Origin: Saccharopolyspora spinosa NRRL 18395
GTDB taxonomy: Bacteria; Actinomycetota; Actinomycetes; Mycobacteriales; Pseudonocardiaceae
Length of the DNA: 64,000 nt
Assembly (NCBI RefSeq): GCF_000194155.1
Contig: NZ_GL877878.1
Span: forward strand, 2,430,189 to 2,494,188
Direction: 5' to 3'
The notes under the pieces are model-generated. The model worked only from the letters and a program-made list of their open reading frames with translations, was not told where the DNA came from and did no database searches. Position numbers and translations under genes: made by a program. This document shows positions 40,913 to 49,654 of this stretch, in pieces (positions within the stretch are counted from its first letter, which is position 1; every line of letters begins with the position of its first letter).

Positions 40913-42148
40913 TCAGCCGACCGGCTCCAGCAAAGCGATGCACTCGATGTGATGCGTCATCGGGAAGGCGTCGAAGGCCTCCAGCTCGGTCATCCGGTAG
41001 CCGCGCTCCGCGAACAACCCCACGTCCCGGGCCAGCGCCGCCGGATCGCACGCGACGTGCACGATCCGCGCCGGGCGACGCGCCGTCAGCGCGTCCACCA
41101 CGTCCCGACCGGCGCCCTTGCGCGGCGGGTCCAGCACCACGACATCCGGGGCCGGCAGGTCCTCGTCGGTGGCCACGTCCTCCACCGTGCCCGCGCGGAA
41201 CGACACCTGCGGCAGGTCCCGCAGGTTCGCCACCGCGTCCTCCACCGCACGCCTCGACGACTCGACCAACACCACCGAACCCGCCGGGCCGACCTGCTCC
41301 GCGAGCGGCGCCGCGAACAGGCCCACCCCGCCGTAGAGATCCCAGGCCACGCCACCCTCCGGCGCTGCCGCCAGACGCGAAACCACCTCGGTGAAGGTGT
41401 CCGGCGCGCCCTTGTGCACCTGCCAGAAGCCCTGCACGGCAACGTCGAACGGCCGCCCGCCCGCGGATTCGCGAGCCACCCCGCTGCCCTGCACCTGCCT
41501 GGCGACGGCGCGCGCGTGACGCCGCTGCGGCTTGTTGTCCACGGCGGTCACGTGCACCTCGCCCGCGGCATCGGCCGCCACCGTCAGCTCCGCACCCGGG
41601 CGCCACCGGCGGTTCGTGACCTCGCTCAGCGCGCCCTCGACGGTGATCGGGCAGTCCTCGACCGGGATCACCCGGTGGCTGCGGTGCGCACGGAATCCCG
41701 CCCGTCCCTTGCGGTCCACGGCCAGCCGAGCGCGGCTCCGCCAACGCAGCAGCCCGCCGGGCAGTTCCCGCACCCGCACCGGCCAGTCGATCCCGGCGAT
41801 GCGTTGCAGCTGCTCGGCGATCACCGCGGCCTTGAGCTCCCGCTGCGTCTCGCCGGCGGCGTGCTGCCAGTCGCAGCCGCCGCACCGGTCGCGACCGAGC
41901 GCCATGTCCGCCAGCGGGCACGGCGGGCTAACCCGGCCCTCCGCCGCGGTCAGTACCTCGACCGCATCGGCCCGGCAGAAGCCGCCACCGGCGTCCTCGG
42001 TGACCTCGGCGGCGACGACCTCGCCGGGCAACGCGTGGCGGACGAACACCACCCGGCCCTCGTACCGGGCCACGCAATGGCCGCCGTGCGCAACCGGCCC
42101 GATCTCGACCTCCAGCCGCCTACCGGTCCAGTCTGGCCTTTCGGTCAC
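40913..42148 (-). CDS. TrmA/RlmD-family 5-methyluridine RNA methyltransferase
   Basis: A 411-residue class I SAM-dependent RNA methyltransferase. The N-terminal TRAM domain (residues 10-60, VEIGPVAHGGHCVARYEGRV) is followed by cysteines in SPPCPLADMALGRDRCGGCD that could ligate an iron-sulfur cluster. The SAM site is VAWDLYGGVGLFAAPLAEQV; VVLDPPRKGAGRDVV and the catalytic-cysteine motif IVHVACDPAALARDV follow. The target (tRNA U54 or 23S rRNA) cannot be decided from sequence. The gene overlaps the upstream permease by 29 bases and is probably co-transcribed with it. Confidence 0.9.
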   Translation of the reverse strand: MTERPDWTGRRLEVEIGPVAHGGHCVARYEGRVVFVRHALPGEVVAAEVTEDAGGGFCRADAVEVLTAAEGRVSPPCPLADMALGRDRCGGCDWQHAAGETQRELKAAVIAEQLQRIAGIDWPVRVRELPGGLLRWRSRARLAVDRKGRAGFRAHRSHRVIPVEDCPITVEGALSEVTNRRWRPGAELTVAADAAGEVHVTAVDNKPQRRHARAVARQVQGSGVARESAGGRPFDVAVQGFWQVHKGAPDTFTEVVSRLAAAPEGGVAWDLYGGVGLFAAPLAEQVGPAGSVVLVESSRRAVEDAVANLRDLPQVSFRAGTVEDVATDEDLPAPDVVVLDPPRKGAGRDVVDALTARRPARIVHVACDPAALARDVGLFAERGYRMTELEAFDAFPMTHHIECIALLEPVG

Positions 42149-44147
42149 TGCTCACCTTCCCGTTCGTACCCAGCCCGCGCCGGGTCGCGCCCGGCATCGA
42201 GGTGAGCTGCTTCTGGCGGACCCGCGTGGACGACTCCAGCTGCCACGGCACGCTGGTGACCATCACGCCCGGCTGGAACAGCAGTCGGCTCTTCAGCCGC
42301 AGCGCGCTCTGGTTGTGCAGCAGTTGCTCCCACCAGTGGCCGACGACGTATTCGGGGATGAACACGGTCACCACGTCGCGTGGGCTGTCCCGCCGGATCC
42401 GCTTGACATATTCCAGCACCGGCCGGGTGATCTCCCGGTACGGCGACTCGAGCACTTTCAACGGCACCGGGAGATTCTCCGCCTCCCACCGCTTCGTCAG
42501 CTCGCGGGTGTCCTCGTCGTCGACGTTGACCGTGACGCCTTCGAGCACGTCCGGCCGGGTGGCGCGCGCGTAGGCGATCGCCCGCATGGTCGGCAGGTGC
42601 AGCTTGGAGACCAGGATCAGCGCGTGGTTGCTTGACGGCAGCACCGCGTCCGCCTCCTGCTGCTTGAGCTCCTCGGCAACCCGGTCGTAGTGCCGATGGA
42701 TCGCCGTCATCAGCACGTAGATCGCGGCCATCGCGGCGATCGCGATCCAGGCTCCGTGGGTGAACTTGGTGATCAGCACGATCACCAGCACGCTGGCCGT
42801 CATGAACAGACCGAAGGTGTTGATCATCTGTGCGCGCCGCATCCGCCGCCGCGCCAGCGGATCGGTCTCCTTGCCCAGCAGCCGGTTCCAGTGCCGGATC
42901 ATGCCGCTCTGGCTGAGCACGAACGACATGAACACGCCGACGATGTAGAGCTGGATCAGCCGGGTGACCTCGGCCTCGAAGGCGAACACCAGGATGATCG
43001 CCCCGGCGGCCAGGAACAAAATGCCGTTGGAGAACGCCAGCCGGTCGCCGCGGGTGTGCAGCTGGCGAGGCAGGAACCGGTCCTGCGCCAGGATCGAACC
43101 CAGCACCGGGAAACCGTTGAACGCCGTGTTGGCGGCCAGCACCAGGATCAGGCCGGTGAAGACGACCAGGTACCAGACGCCGGGCGGGAAGCCCGCGAAC
43201 ACCGCGCTCGCCAGCTGCGCGACCAGCGTCTTCTGCTCATAACCGGGCGGCGCGCCGATCAGCTGGCGTGCCGGGTCCTCGGCGATCACCGCGCCGGTGA
43301 TCTGGGCCAGCATCAGCAGTCCCATGAACATCGTGACCGCGAGGCCACCCATCAGCGCCAGCGTGGTGGCCGCGTTGCGGGACTTCGGCTTGCGGAAGGC
43401 CGGCACCCCGTTGCTGATCGCCTCGACGCCGGTCAGCGCCGCGCTGCCGGAGGAGAACGCCCGCAGCACCAGGAACACGAACGCCACCCCGGCCATCTGG
43501 GTTTCGTCCGGCAAGATCTGGAAGTGCGCGCTCTCGGCCGGCATCTCCTGGCCGAGCACGAAGGTGCGGAAGAAGCCCCAGCCGATCATGCCGATGATGC
43601 CGATCACGAAGGCGTACGTCGGGATCGCGAACAGCGAGCCGGACTCGCGGACGCCGCGCAGGTTCATCGCGGTCAGCAGCGCGATCGCACCGACGGCGAA
43701 CAGCACCTTGTGCTGCGCGACGAACGGGATGACCGAGCCGATGTTCGCGGCGGCCGAGGAGATCGACACCGCGACCGTGAGGATGTAGTCGACCAGCAGG
43801 GCGCTGGCCACCACCAGCCCCCACCGGGGGCCGTGGTTGACGGAGGCCACCTCGTAGTCGCCGCCGCCGGAAGTGTAGGCGCGCACGTTCTGCCGGTAGG
43901 AGGCGACCACTGTGACCATCACGAGCGCGACCAAGATCCCGATCCACGGGCTCATCGCGAAGGCGGACACGCCGGCCACCGAGAGCACCAGGAGGATCTC
44001 TTCGGGCGCGTAGGCGACGCTGGACATGGCGTCGGAGGAGAACACCGGCAGGGCGATACGCTTGGGCAGCAGCGTGTGCGCGAGGCGATCGCTGCGGAAC
44101 GGGCGACCGACGATCAACCGTTTCGCCGCGGTTGCGAGCTTGGACAC
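42120..44147 (-). CDS. Large APC-superfamily amino acid permease
   Basis: A 675-residue membrane protein. An N-terminal APC core of about twelve helices (SSVAYAPEEILLVLSVAGVS, YTSGGGDYEVASVNHGPRWG, AFSSGSAALTGVEAISNGVP) is followed by a soluble cytoplasmic domain of about 200 residues (LVSKLHLPTMRAIAYARATR, VTVFIPEYVVGHWWEQLLHN). This architecture is shared by actinobacterial permeases found beside CeoB/CeoC, and resembles KimA-type potassium transporters. The neighbouring TrkA-type regulators therefore make potassium a real alternative to amino acids as the substrate. The GTG at 44147 is chosen since the extra 31 codons upstream overlap the promoter region. Confidence 0.87.
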   Translation of the reverse strand: MSKLATAAKRLIVGRPFRSDRLAHTLLPKRIALPVFSSDAMSSVAYAPEEILLVLSVAGVSAFAMSPWIGILVALVMVTVVASYRQNVRAYTSGGGDYEVASVNHGPRWGLVVASALLVDYILTVAVSISSAAANIGSVIPFVAQHKVLFAVGAIALLTAMNLRGVRESGSLFAIPTYAFVIGIIGMIGWGFFRTFVLGQEMPAESAHFQILPDETQMAGVAFVFLVLRAFSSGSAALTGVEAISNGVPAFRKPKSRNAATTLALMGGLAVTMFMGLLMLAQITGAVIAEDPARQLIGAPPGYEQKTLVAQLASAVFAGFPPGVWYLVVFTGLILVLAANTAFNGFPVLGSILAQDRFLPRQLHTRGDRLAFSNGILFLAAGAIILVFAFEAEVTRLIQLYIVGVFMSFVLSQSGMIRHWNRLLGKETDPLARRRMRRAQMINTFGLFMTASVLVIVLITKFTHGAWIAIAAMAAIYVLMTAIHRHYDRVAEELKQQEADAVLPSSNHALILVSKLHLPTMRAIAYARATRPDVLEGVTVNVDDEDTRELTKRWEAENLPVPLKVLESPYREITRPVLEYVKRIRRDSPRDVVTVFIPEYVVGHWWEQLLHNQSALRLKSRLLFQPGVMVTSVPWQLESSTRVRQKQLTSMPGATRRGLGTNGKVSSDRKARLDR

Positions 44148-44380
44148 GGCACAGAGCGTAAGCGCAAAGGTGGGTCGGCAGGCGACCCCGGCCACCGGAA
44201 TTCCTCTCAGGTCACATCCGGGCCTCCGCCCTGCCCACATGGACGCCTCACCCGGTACGGTGCAGCAGCCCGGAACCGACGGGCACGAACCGGACCGGAC
44301 CCACGTCCGTGAAGGTACGGTCGGCAGACGATCGCGAGGTCGTCGCCAGAACCCGCATCCCGCAGCGAGGAGACAGCGTC

Positions 44381-45046
44381 GTGCACGTGGTGATCATGGG
44401 TTGCGGCCGGGTCGGGGCCTCCCTGGCCGCGGCCCTGCAACGGCTCGATCACACCGTGGCCGTGGTGGACAAGAACCCGCAGGCGTTCCACCGCCTGGGC
44501 AAGGACTTCCGCGGCCAGCAGGTCACCGGCAACGGCTTCGACCGGGACATCCTGGTCGAAGCGGGGATCGAGCAGGCGACCGCCTTCGCCGCGGTGTCCA
44601 ACGGGGACAACTCCAACATCGTCTCGGCCCGGGTGGCCCGTGAGAACTTCGGCGTCGAGCACGTCGTGGCGCGGATCTACGACCCGAAGCGCGCCGAGGT
44701 CTACCAGCGGCTGGGCATCCCCACGGTGGCCACGGTGCCGTGGACGACCGACCGGTTCCTGCGCATGCTGCTGCCCGACGGCGTCGCCACGGCGTGGCGG
44801 GAGCCCTCCGGCACCGTCGCGGTCCTGCAGCTGCCGCTCGACGACGGCTGGATCGGCCGCCGGGTTGGCGAGCTGGAGGCCACCACCGGCGCCCGGGTCG
44901 CGTTCATAATGCGGTTCGGCAACGGGGTGCTCCCGGACTCCAAGACCGTCATCCAGGCCGACGACACGGTTTACGTGGCGGCGCTGTCCGGCACCGTCAC
45001 CGACGTCACGGCGGCGGCCCGCCGCACACCCGAGGAGAGCGAGTAA
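44381..45046 (+). CDS. ceoB: TrkA-family potassium uptake regulator CeoB
   Basis: A 221-residue RCK protein. The NAD-binding loop is HVVIMGCGRVGASLAAALQR; VVDKNPQAFHRLGKDF binds the ribose; a TrkA-C domain occupies about residues 140-215 (VAVLQLPLDDGWIGRRVGEL). It gates a potassium transporter in response to nucleotides. GAGGAG nine bases upstream supports the GTG at 44381. Its stop TAA overlaps the ATG of the second TrkA gene by one base, so the pair is coupled. It is divergent from the APC permease. Confidence 0.92.
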   Translation: MHVVIMGCGRVGASLAAALQRLDHTVAVVDKNPQAFHRLGKDFRGQQVTGNGFDRDILVEAGIEQATAFAAVSNGDNSNIVSARVARENFGVEHVVARIYDPKRAEVYQRLGIPTVATVPWTTDRFLRMLLPDGVATAWREPSGTVAVLQLPLDDGWIGRRVGELEATTGARVAFIMRFGNGVLPDSKTVIQADDTVYVAALSGTVTDVTAAARRTPEESE

Positions 45047-45717
45047 TGCGCATCGCGATCGCGGGCGCCGGCGCGGTCGGCCAGTCCATCGCGCGGGAGC
45101 TGCTCGAAGGCGACCACGAGGTCCTGCTGATCGAGCGAAGCGTACAGAACTACCACCCGCAGAACATCCGCGGCGCGGAGTGGATGCTCGCCGACGCCTG
45201 CGAGCTGGCGTCGCTGGAGGAAGCCGGGCTGGAGTCCTGCGACGTGGTCATCGCGGCCACCGGCGACGACAAGGTCAACCTGGTGGTGTCGCTGCTGTCG
45301 AAGACGGAGTTCGCGGTGAACCGTGTGGTGGCCCGCGTCAACGACCCGCTCAACGAGTGGCTGTTCACCGAGGCGTGGGGGGTCGACGTCGCGGTGTCCA
45401 CGCCCCGGATGCTGGCCGCGATGGTCGAGGAGGCCGTCAACGTCGGCGACCTCGTGCGGCTGATGACGCTGCGCCAGGGTCAGGCCAACCTGGTCGAGGT
45501 GACGCTGCCGGACACCACCCCGCTGGCCGGGCGCCGGGTCCGCGACCTGAAGCTGCCCTCCGACGCGGCGCTGGTCACCATCCTGCGCGGCGGCCGGGTG
45601 ATCGTCCCGCAGGCCGACGACCCGCTGGAGGCGGGCGACGAAATGCTGTTCGTGGCCACCGCCGACGTCGAGCAGCAGATCCGGGCGATCGTCCACGACC
45701 GCCAACCCACCGACTGA
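45046..45717 (+). CDS. ceoC: TrkA-family potassium uptake regulator CeoC
   Basis: A 223-residue RCK protein, paralogue of the gene before it. The loop is MRIAIAGAGAVGQSIARELL; ADACELASLEEAGLESCDVV and VVARVNDPLNEWLFTEAWGV follow, with a TrkA-C domain at about 135-215 (LVEVTLPDTTPLAGRRVRDL). CeoB and CeoC form the conserved pair seen in mycobacteria. The two probably form a heteromeric ring that controls the divergently encoded permease. Confidence 0.92.
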   Translation: MRIAIAGAGAVGQSIARELLEGDHEVLLIERSVQNYHPQNIRGAEWMLADACELASLEEAGLESCDVVIAATGDDKVNLVVSLLSKTEFAVNRVVARVNDPLNEWLFTEAWGVDVAVSTPRMLAAMVEEAVNVGDLVRLMTLRQGQANLVEVTLPDTTPLAGRRVRDLKLPSDAALVTILRGGRVIVPQADDPLEAGDEMLFVATADVEQQIRAIVHDRQPTD

Positions 45718-46010
45718 CGGACGAGGCGTGGCGATTTCGCGCAGTGATGATGTGGGTGGCGACTAGGTGAAAGCTCGTAGCGCCCTCAACAGGCGTTACG
45801 GATAGCACTAAATTATCACTGAGTCGCACTGACACCCCCCTTACCGGCCACCTCGCGCACCCCTGCGCCCACACCTTGCACACACACCTTGCACACACAG
45901 TCGCGGGCCCGGCTGGCACCCGCACCTGCGCCGCGAACCGGGCGGCAGCGGAGCGCTCAGCCAAGGCGCCGCCCGGTCTGCTCGGGCGCTCTACTCGATA
46001 CCCTGATCAC
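45718..46010. other. Gap between ceoC and cutA
   Basis: No gene is supported. Two tandem copies of ACCTTGCACACAC occur at about 45872-45899 and a GC-rich hairpin-like stretch at 45775-45797 may terminate ceoBC. Confidence 0.35.
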
Positions 46011-46328
46011 ATGGCTGACTACGTGCAGGTTGTGACCACGACGGACTCGGAAGAAGCGGCAGCCACCTTGGCGCGGAGCATCGTGGAAGCGAAGGGCGGC
46101 GCCTGTGTGCAGGTGGTGCCGATCCGCAGCTTCTACCGGTGGGAGAACGCCGTTCAGGATGACCCGGAATGGCAGCTTCAGATCAAGACGTCGGCCGGGC
46201 GGCTCGACGAGCTGATCAAGCACATCAACGAGCACCACACCTACGACGTGCCCGAGATCATCGCAACGCCGATCACCAGCGGCAGTGCTGCCTACCTGTC
46301 GTGGGTCGACGAGGAAACTCAAGCCTGA
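46011..46328 (+). CDS. cutA: Divalent-cation tolerance protein CutA
   Basis: A 105-residue protein with the CutA1 fold signature: VQVVTTTDSEEAAATLARSI, GGACVQVVPIRSFYRWENAV, EWQLQIKTSAGRLDELIKHI, then HTYDVPEIIATPITSGSAAY. CutA forms trimers related to PII proteins. The metal-tolerance role known in E. coli is not established in actinobacteria. The ATG at 46011 is the natural start. It is convergent with the degenerate XRE fragment, overlapping it by ten bases. Confidence 0.9.
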   Translation: MADYVQVVTTTDSEEAAATLARSIVEAKGGACVQVVPIRSFYRWENAVQDDPEWQLQIKTSAGRLDELIKHINEHHTYDVPEIIATPITSGSAAYLSWVDEETQA

Positions 46329-46852
46329 AAGCTCGCGAGCAGCCCCGACGTAACCCGCTGCCGCAGGGCCTCGGCCGTACCTCGTCCGCTGTCTTGCGGC
46401 AGCACCTCGGTTAGTTCCCACAGACGATCTTGCGCGAGGCTTGCCTCGGTTCGGACGGCGAGCGGCAAAGCTTCGGCCGCCAGCTCGTCAGCCCGGTCGA
46501 CGTCCGACCGTGTTGCAGCCGAAAGGGCGAGGTCCGCGACCACCAGCGCTCGAACCTTGGTCTCAGTCGGCGATAGCACGGAGAGCAGCGACCCGGCGAG
46601 AGAGTCGGTCTCGCGGTGCCCCAATCGCCCGTACGACGAAACGGCGAGGCTGCCGAGCCTGCTCGCACCGAAGAAGCTCGTCCACGAGCGCTCGTGATGC
46701 GGGCGGGCGTAGTCGAACGCGGTGAAAGCACGTTCGAGCGCACGTTCGGCCGTTTCGCCGTCGCCGATCCGGGCGGCCTCTTCCGCTTGCCGCGCCGAAT
46801 CTGAAAGTCCGTAGTGGACAACTCGGAGGATCGCTGTGCACGACTTGATCAC
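46319..46852 (-). pseudogene. XRE-regulator C-terminal remnant
   Basis: A 177-codon frame made only of tetratricopeptide-like helices: [76 protein letters not shown]. This is the usual C-terminal half of actinomycete XRE regulators. The helix-turn-helix that should precede it is missing, and the first 15 residues look unrelated. It lies head to head with the radical-SAM relic. It may still be translated, but it cannot bind DNA as it stands. Confidence 0.6.
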
Positions 46853-47310
46853 ATCGCCATTTCTAGATCACCAACCTTCTGTTGCGGCCGGGCAAACAGC
46901 AGGGGTTCAAGATTCCGACGCGCAGGTACCGGGAACTGCAGCAGACGAGCGTCGACCAGCCGTGCCCCTCGTGGCTGGTCGACGCTGCCACCAGTCGTGG
47001 GGGCTTGACCTGAGCGAGCGCTGGACAGGCGAGGCGGTGCTCGTCCGGCAGCCCTCGCCCTACGGCTACGCTCGCGCGTCCTAAGAACTCAACCTCGGCT
47101 GCAACTACGATTGCCCGTGATCGTGGTCGAGGAAAACAAGCACGAGGAAACTGAAATGCGGGCGCTCGCCAACGAGTTCGGCGACGACCACCACGTCTAC
47201 AGCAACATCTCGCAACGATCCATAGTGGACCTGAAAGCCTGACGTCGCAGTCGACCGAGCACCTGCGCGCCAGTACACCCTTCACCAGGTGCAACGCCGG
47301 GGTGACCCGC
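46836..47310 (+). pseudogene. Radical-SAM gene relic, multiple frameshifts
   Basis: Pieces of one protein appear in successive frames: HDLITSPFLDHQ, then GFKIPTRRYRELQQTS and WLVDAATS, then LDLSERWTGEAVLVRQPSPY, then LNLGCNYDCP with the start of a radical-SAM cysteine motif, a stop, VIVVEENKHEETEMRALANE, HHVYSNIS, and finally PFTRCNAGV. At least four shifts and a large deletion after the cysteine motif separate them. The order of the pieces is that of an actinomycete radical-SAM enzyme with a C-terminal cysteine (SPASM-like) region. It is certainly non-functional. Confidence 0.65.
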
Positions 47311-47389
47311 TCGACGCCCGTCACGTTCCGCGCTGGCTGGCGCAAGCACAGCGTGACGAGCCGCGGGTCGACGGCCTGCCCCCGAACAT

Positions 47390-47461
47390 GACGGAAACGC
47401 CCCCGCCCGCACCCCGGTTGCAGGCACACAACCGGGGTGCAGGCGGGGGGGCGTTTCCGTC
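47390..47461. terminator. Very long near-perfect hairpin
   Basis: Arms 47390-47420 and 47429-47461 pair over about 30 bases (outer part GACGGAAACGCCCCC), with two extra bases on the right arm and an eight-base loop. It lies 12 bases beyond the stop of the DUF3159 gene on the minus strand. Confidence 0.7.
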
Positions 47462-47473
47462 AGAGCGGCCGGG

Positions 47474-48211
47474 TCAGCCGCTGGAGGGCTTGGAGTCGAG
47501 GGTTCCGGCCTCCCGGGCCTCGGCCTTCTCCTGCTCGGCGACCTTCGCGGCGCGGCGGATCGCCCAGACCGTGACGATCAGCGCCAGGCCGGTCAGCGGG
47601 TAGCCCATCGCGATCCGGGCGAACGCCAGCCAGCCGGTCTGATCCGAGTCATACAGCCACTGCTGCACCACGTACTTCGCCGCGAACACCACAGTCCAGG
47701 CCAGCGTCGCCAGGTCGTAGCCGCGCAGCGCTCGGCGCTGCTTGCGCCAGGAGAAGCCCAACCCGTTCAGCGCCGACCAGGCCACGCCGACGAGCGGCCA
47801 GCGGGCCAGCACCGACACCAAGAACACCCCGCCGTAGATCAGGCTCGTCCAGATGCCCAGCAGGAAGAAGCCCTTGGCGTCGCCGGAGCGGTAGGCGATG
47901 AACGAGCACACCGCGACCCCGAGCACCCCGGAGATGGCTGGCTGCAGCGGTTCCTTGCGCACCATCCGGAAGATCGCGATCGCGATCGCCACGCCGATCG
48001 CCGACCAGATCGCCGGCATCAGCGAGGTGAAGGAGCTGACCAGTACGAAGACCACGATCGGGACCGCCGAGTAGGCCAGCCCCCCGACGCCGCCCATCTG
48101 TTCGAGCAGGGTCTTCTCGGGTTCGGCGGCCCGCTGCGCGGTCTGGTCCGGCTGGTGGTCGGCCGCGTCCTGGGCGGGCAGCCCGGCGGCGGATGCGTCG
48201 CGTTCGCTCAT
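47474..48211 (-). CDS. DUF3159 membrane protein
   Basis: A 245-residue membrane protein with five or six helices. Landmarks are EQMGGVGGLAYSAVPIVVFV, KEPLQPAISGVLGVAVCSFI, GIWTSLIYGGVFLVSVLARW and FAAKYVVQQWLYDSDQTGWL. The order OB-fold, DUF3159, ceoC matches the mycobacterial Rv2694c-Rv2692 region. The function is unknown. The ATG overlaps the preceding OB-fold gene by four bases, so the two are coupled. Confidence 0.88.
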   Translation of the reverse strand: MSERDASAAGLPAQDAADHQPDQTAQRAAEPEKTLLEQMGGVGGLAYSAVPIVVFVLVSSFTSLMPAIWSAIGVAIAIAIFRMVRKEPLQPAISGVLGVAVCSFIAYRSGDAKGFFLLGIWTSLIYGGVFLVSVLARWPLVGVAWSALNGLGFSWRKQRRALRGYDLATLAWTVVFAAKYVVQQWLYDSDQTGWLAFARIAMGYPLTGLALIVTVWAIRRAAKVAEQEKAEAREAGTLDSKPSSG

Positions 48212-48585
48212 GCGGTGTTCTGCAACTCGTAGTAGGGGTTGTAAAGCACCTTGCGCCCGTCGCGGACCGCGATCCGGCCCCGGGCCTTGATGATGCGTCC
48301 CGGTTCGATCCCGGCGATCCGGCGGCGCCCCAGCCAGACCAAGGTCACATCCTCGGTGCCGTCGTACAGCTCGGCCTCCAGCGTCGGTGCCGATGCCTTC
48401 GGGCACAGGCCCACGCTGCGCACCCGGCCGAGCACCACGGCCTCCTGACCGCACTGGCAGTCGCTGGCGCGCTGGGCTCCACCGGCTTGGGACCGCTGCG
48501 AGAGGTCGTCGGCGTCAAGCTCCGCAACGTCGCTGGTCAGGCGGCGTACGAGGCGACGCCAGTAGCCGCCGTCGGTCTTGCTCAT
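48208..48585 (-). CDS. OB-fold nucleic-acid-binding domain protein
   Basis: A 125-residue protein. After a basic helical start (GGYWRRLVRRLTSDVAELDA) residues 50-120 form an OB fold: EAVVLGRVRSVGLCPKASAP, LEAELYDGTEDVTLVWLGRR, GIEPGRIIKARGRIAVRDGR. Such small OB-fold proteins are conserved next to DUF3159 in actinobacteria and are assumed to bind nucleic acid; none that I know has a defined role. The ATG at 48585 is the only sensible start. Confidence 0.85.
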   Translation of the reverse strand: MSKTDGGYWRRLVRRLTSDVAELDADDLSQRSQAGGAQRASDCQCGQEAVVLGRVRSVGLCPKASAPTLEAELYDGTEDVTLVWLGRRRIAGIEPGRIIKARGRIAVRDGRKVLYNPYYELQNTA

Positions 48586-48739
48586 CTAGCGCTCCCGTGC
48601 GCTTCCGGGGCTCGACTCGCAGCCCGTGCACCCCCAGCCTAGCCGTCCGCAACGGCGTCGTCGCGGGCCCTGCGGCATTACGAACTTGACCCGCCCGATC
48701 GGCTATTTCGAAACGCGCGAACGGGAAGAACAGGGGGTT

Positions 48740-48940
48740 TTCCCGTTTCCTGGTTCTGGGCGAGCGCCAGCGCCCCGCCGAGGCCGATCAACGTGGTGCC
48801 CCTGGCGACCTGCTGGCGCCGCCACTGACGCGGGTTCCGGGCCACGCACACCGAACGGGCCCGCGCAGGACGCCACCAGCAGGTCGGAGACCAGCACGAA
48901 CGCCATCATCGCGCGAGTCGTGGCGGTGCGAATGGCGGAA
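48740..48940 (-). pseudogene. LysE-family exporter C-terminal relic
   Basis: In one minus frame AIRTATTRAMMAFVLVSDLL, then VASCAGPFG; in the next frame RNPRQWRRQQVARGTTLIGL, then GGALALAQNQETGK. Together they resemble the last two helices of LysE/RhtB translocators, where the final helix is GxxLIGLGxxLAL. Nothing of the N-terminal two thirds is visible. The rest of 48586-49011 holds no gene that I can support. Confidence 0.45.
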
Positions 48941-49011
48941 CCTCAGACGCCTCCTCGACTCCTGGATCCCCGACTCACGTCCAGGTCGCTTCGTGCCCGG
49001 TCGAACCGGTT

Positions 49012-49650
49012 TCAGCCCGGTTGGCCGTTGTTCTGGGCCTGGGCCTGCTGGATGTGGCGCAGGATCGCCTCCGGCAGCTGGATCGGCAGCGGCGTGCGCA
49101 CCGGCATCGGTTCGGCACCGCGCACCACGATGGTCTCGTCGAGGACCGCGTACAGCAGTTTCGTGCACTCCTCGGCGTGCTCCGCCGGTCCGGCCGCGAC
49201 GCCGCGCAGCAGCCACCGCGGGCCGTCCACCCCGACGAACCGCAGTGCCGCCTTCGGCGAGTCGGCCACCAGCTCGATTCCCCAGTCGCCCCGCTCGGCA
49301 TGCACCTGGGCACCGTCCTTGCGCAGCTGGTCAGCGAGTTCCGCGCTGACCTCCGCCCACAGCCCGCTGCTGCGCGGCGCCGCGAACGCGCTGACCGTCA
49401 ACCGGCCGACCTCCGTGACCAGGTGCACGGCGCGCACCGGGCCTGCCGGGTCGACCTCCACCTGCAGCTGGCCGCCTTCCGGCACAGGCAGCCGCACCGA
49501 ACCGAGGTCGAGCCGCTCCACCTGGTCGTCGGGCGCCTCGCTCTCGTCGAACGGACCACCTTCCGCGAAGTCCTGCTCCTCGGCGCTCAGCTCCGCGTCC
49601 GCAGCGGCGTCATCGGCGCGTTTGCCGCGCCCGCGGCCCCATCCGAACAT
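49012..49650 (-). CDS. DUF3710 family protein
   Basis: A 212-residue soluble protein. A basic, then acidic N-terminus (MFGWGRGRGKRADDAAADAE) precedes the DUF3710 domain: RLDLGSVRLPVPEGGQLQVE, VHLVTEVGRLTVSAFAAPRS, VDGPRWLLRGVAAGPAEHAE. It is conserved immediately downstream of dut in actinobacteria; no function is established. The ATG at 49650 is four bases from the dut stop, so the pair is translationally linked. Confidence 0.87.
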   Translation of the reverse strand: MFGWGRGRGKRADDAAADAELSAEEQDFAEGGPFDESEAPDDQVERLDLGSVRLPVPEGGQLQVEVDPAGPVRAVHLVTEVGRLTVSAFAAPRSSGLWAEVSAELADQLRKDGAQVHAERGDWGIELVADSPKAALRFVGVDGPRWLLRGVAAGPAEHAEECTKLLYAVLDETIVVRGAEPMPVRTPLPIQLPEAILRHIQQAQAQNNGQPG

Positions 49651-49654
49651 CCCC

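Noticed and set aside
45718..45840. A possible tRNA in the gap after ceoC
   Set aside because: I could not fold a cloverleaf with conserved T-loop and anticodon arms from the sequence.
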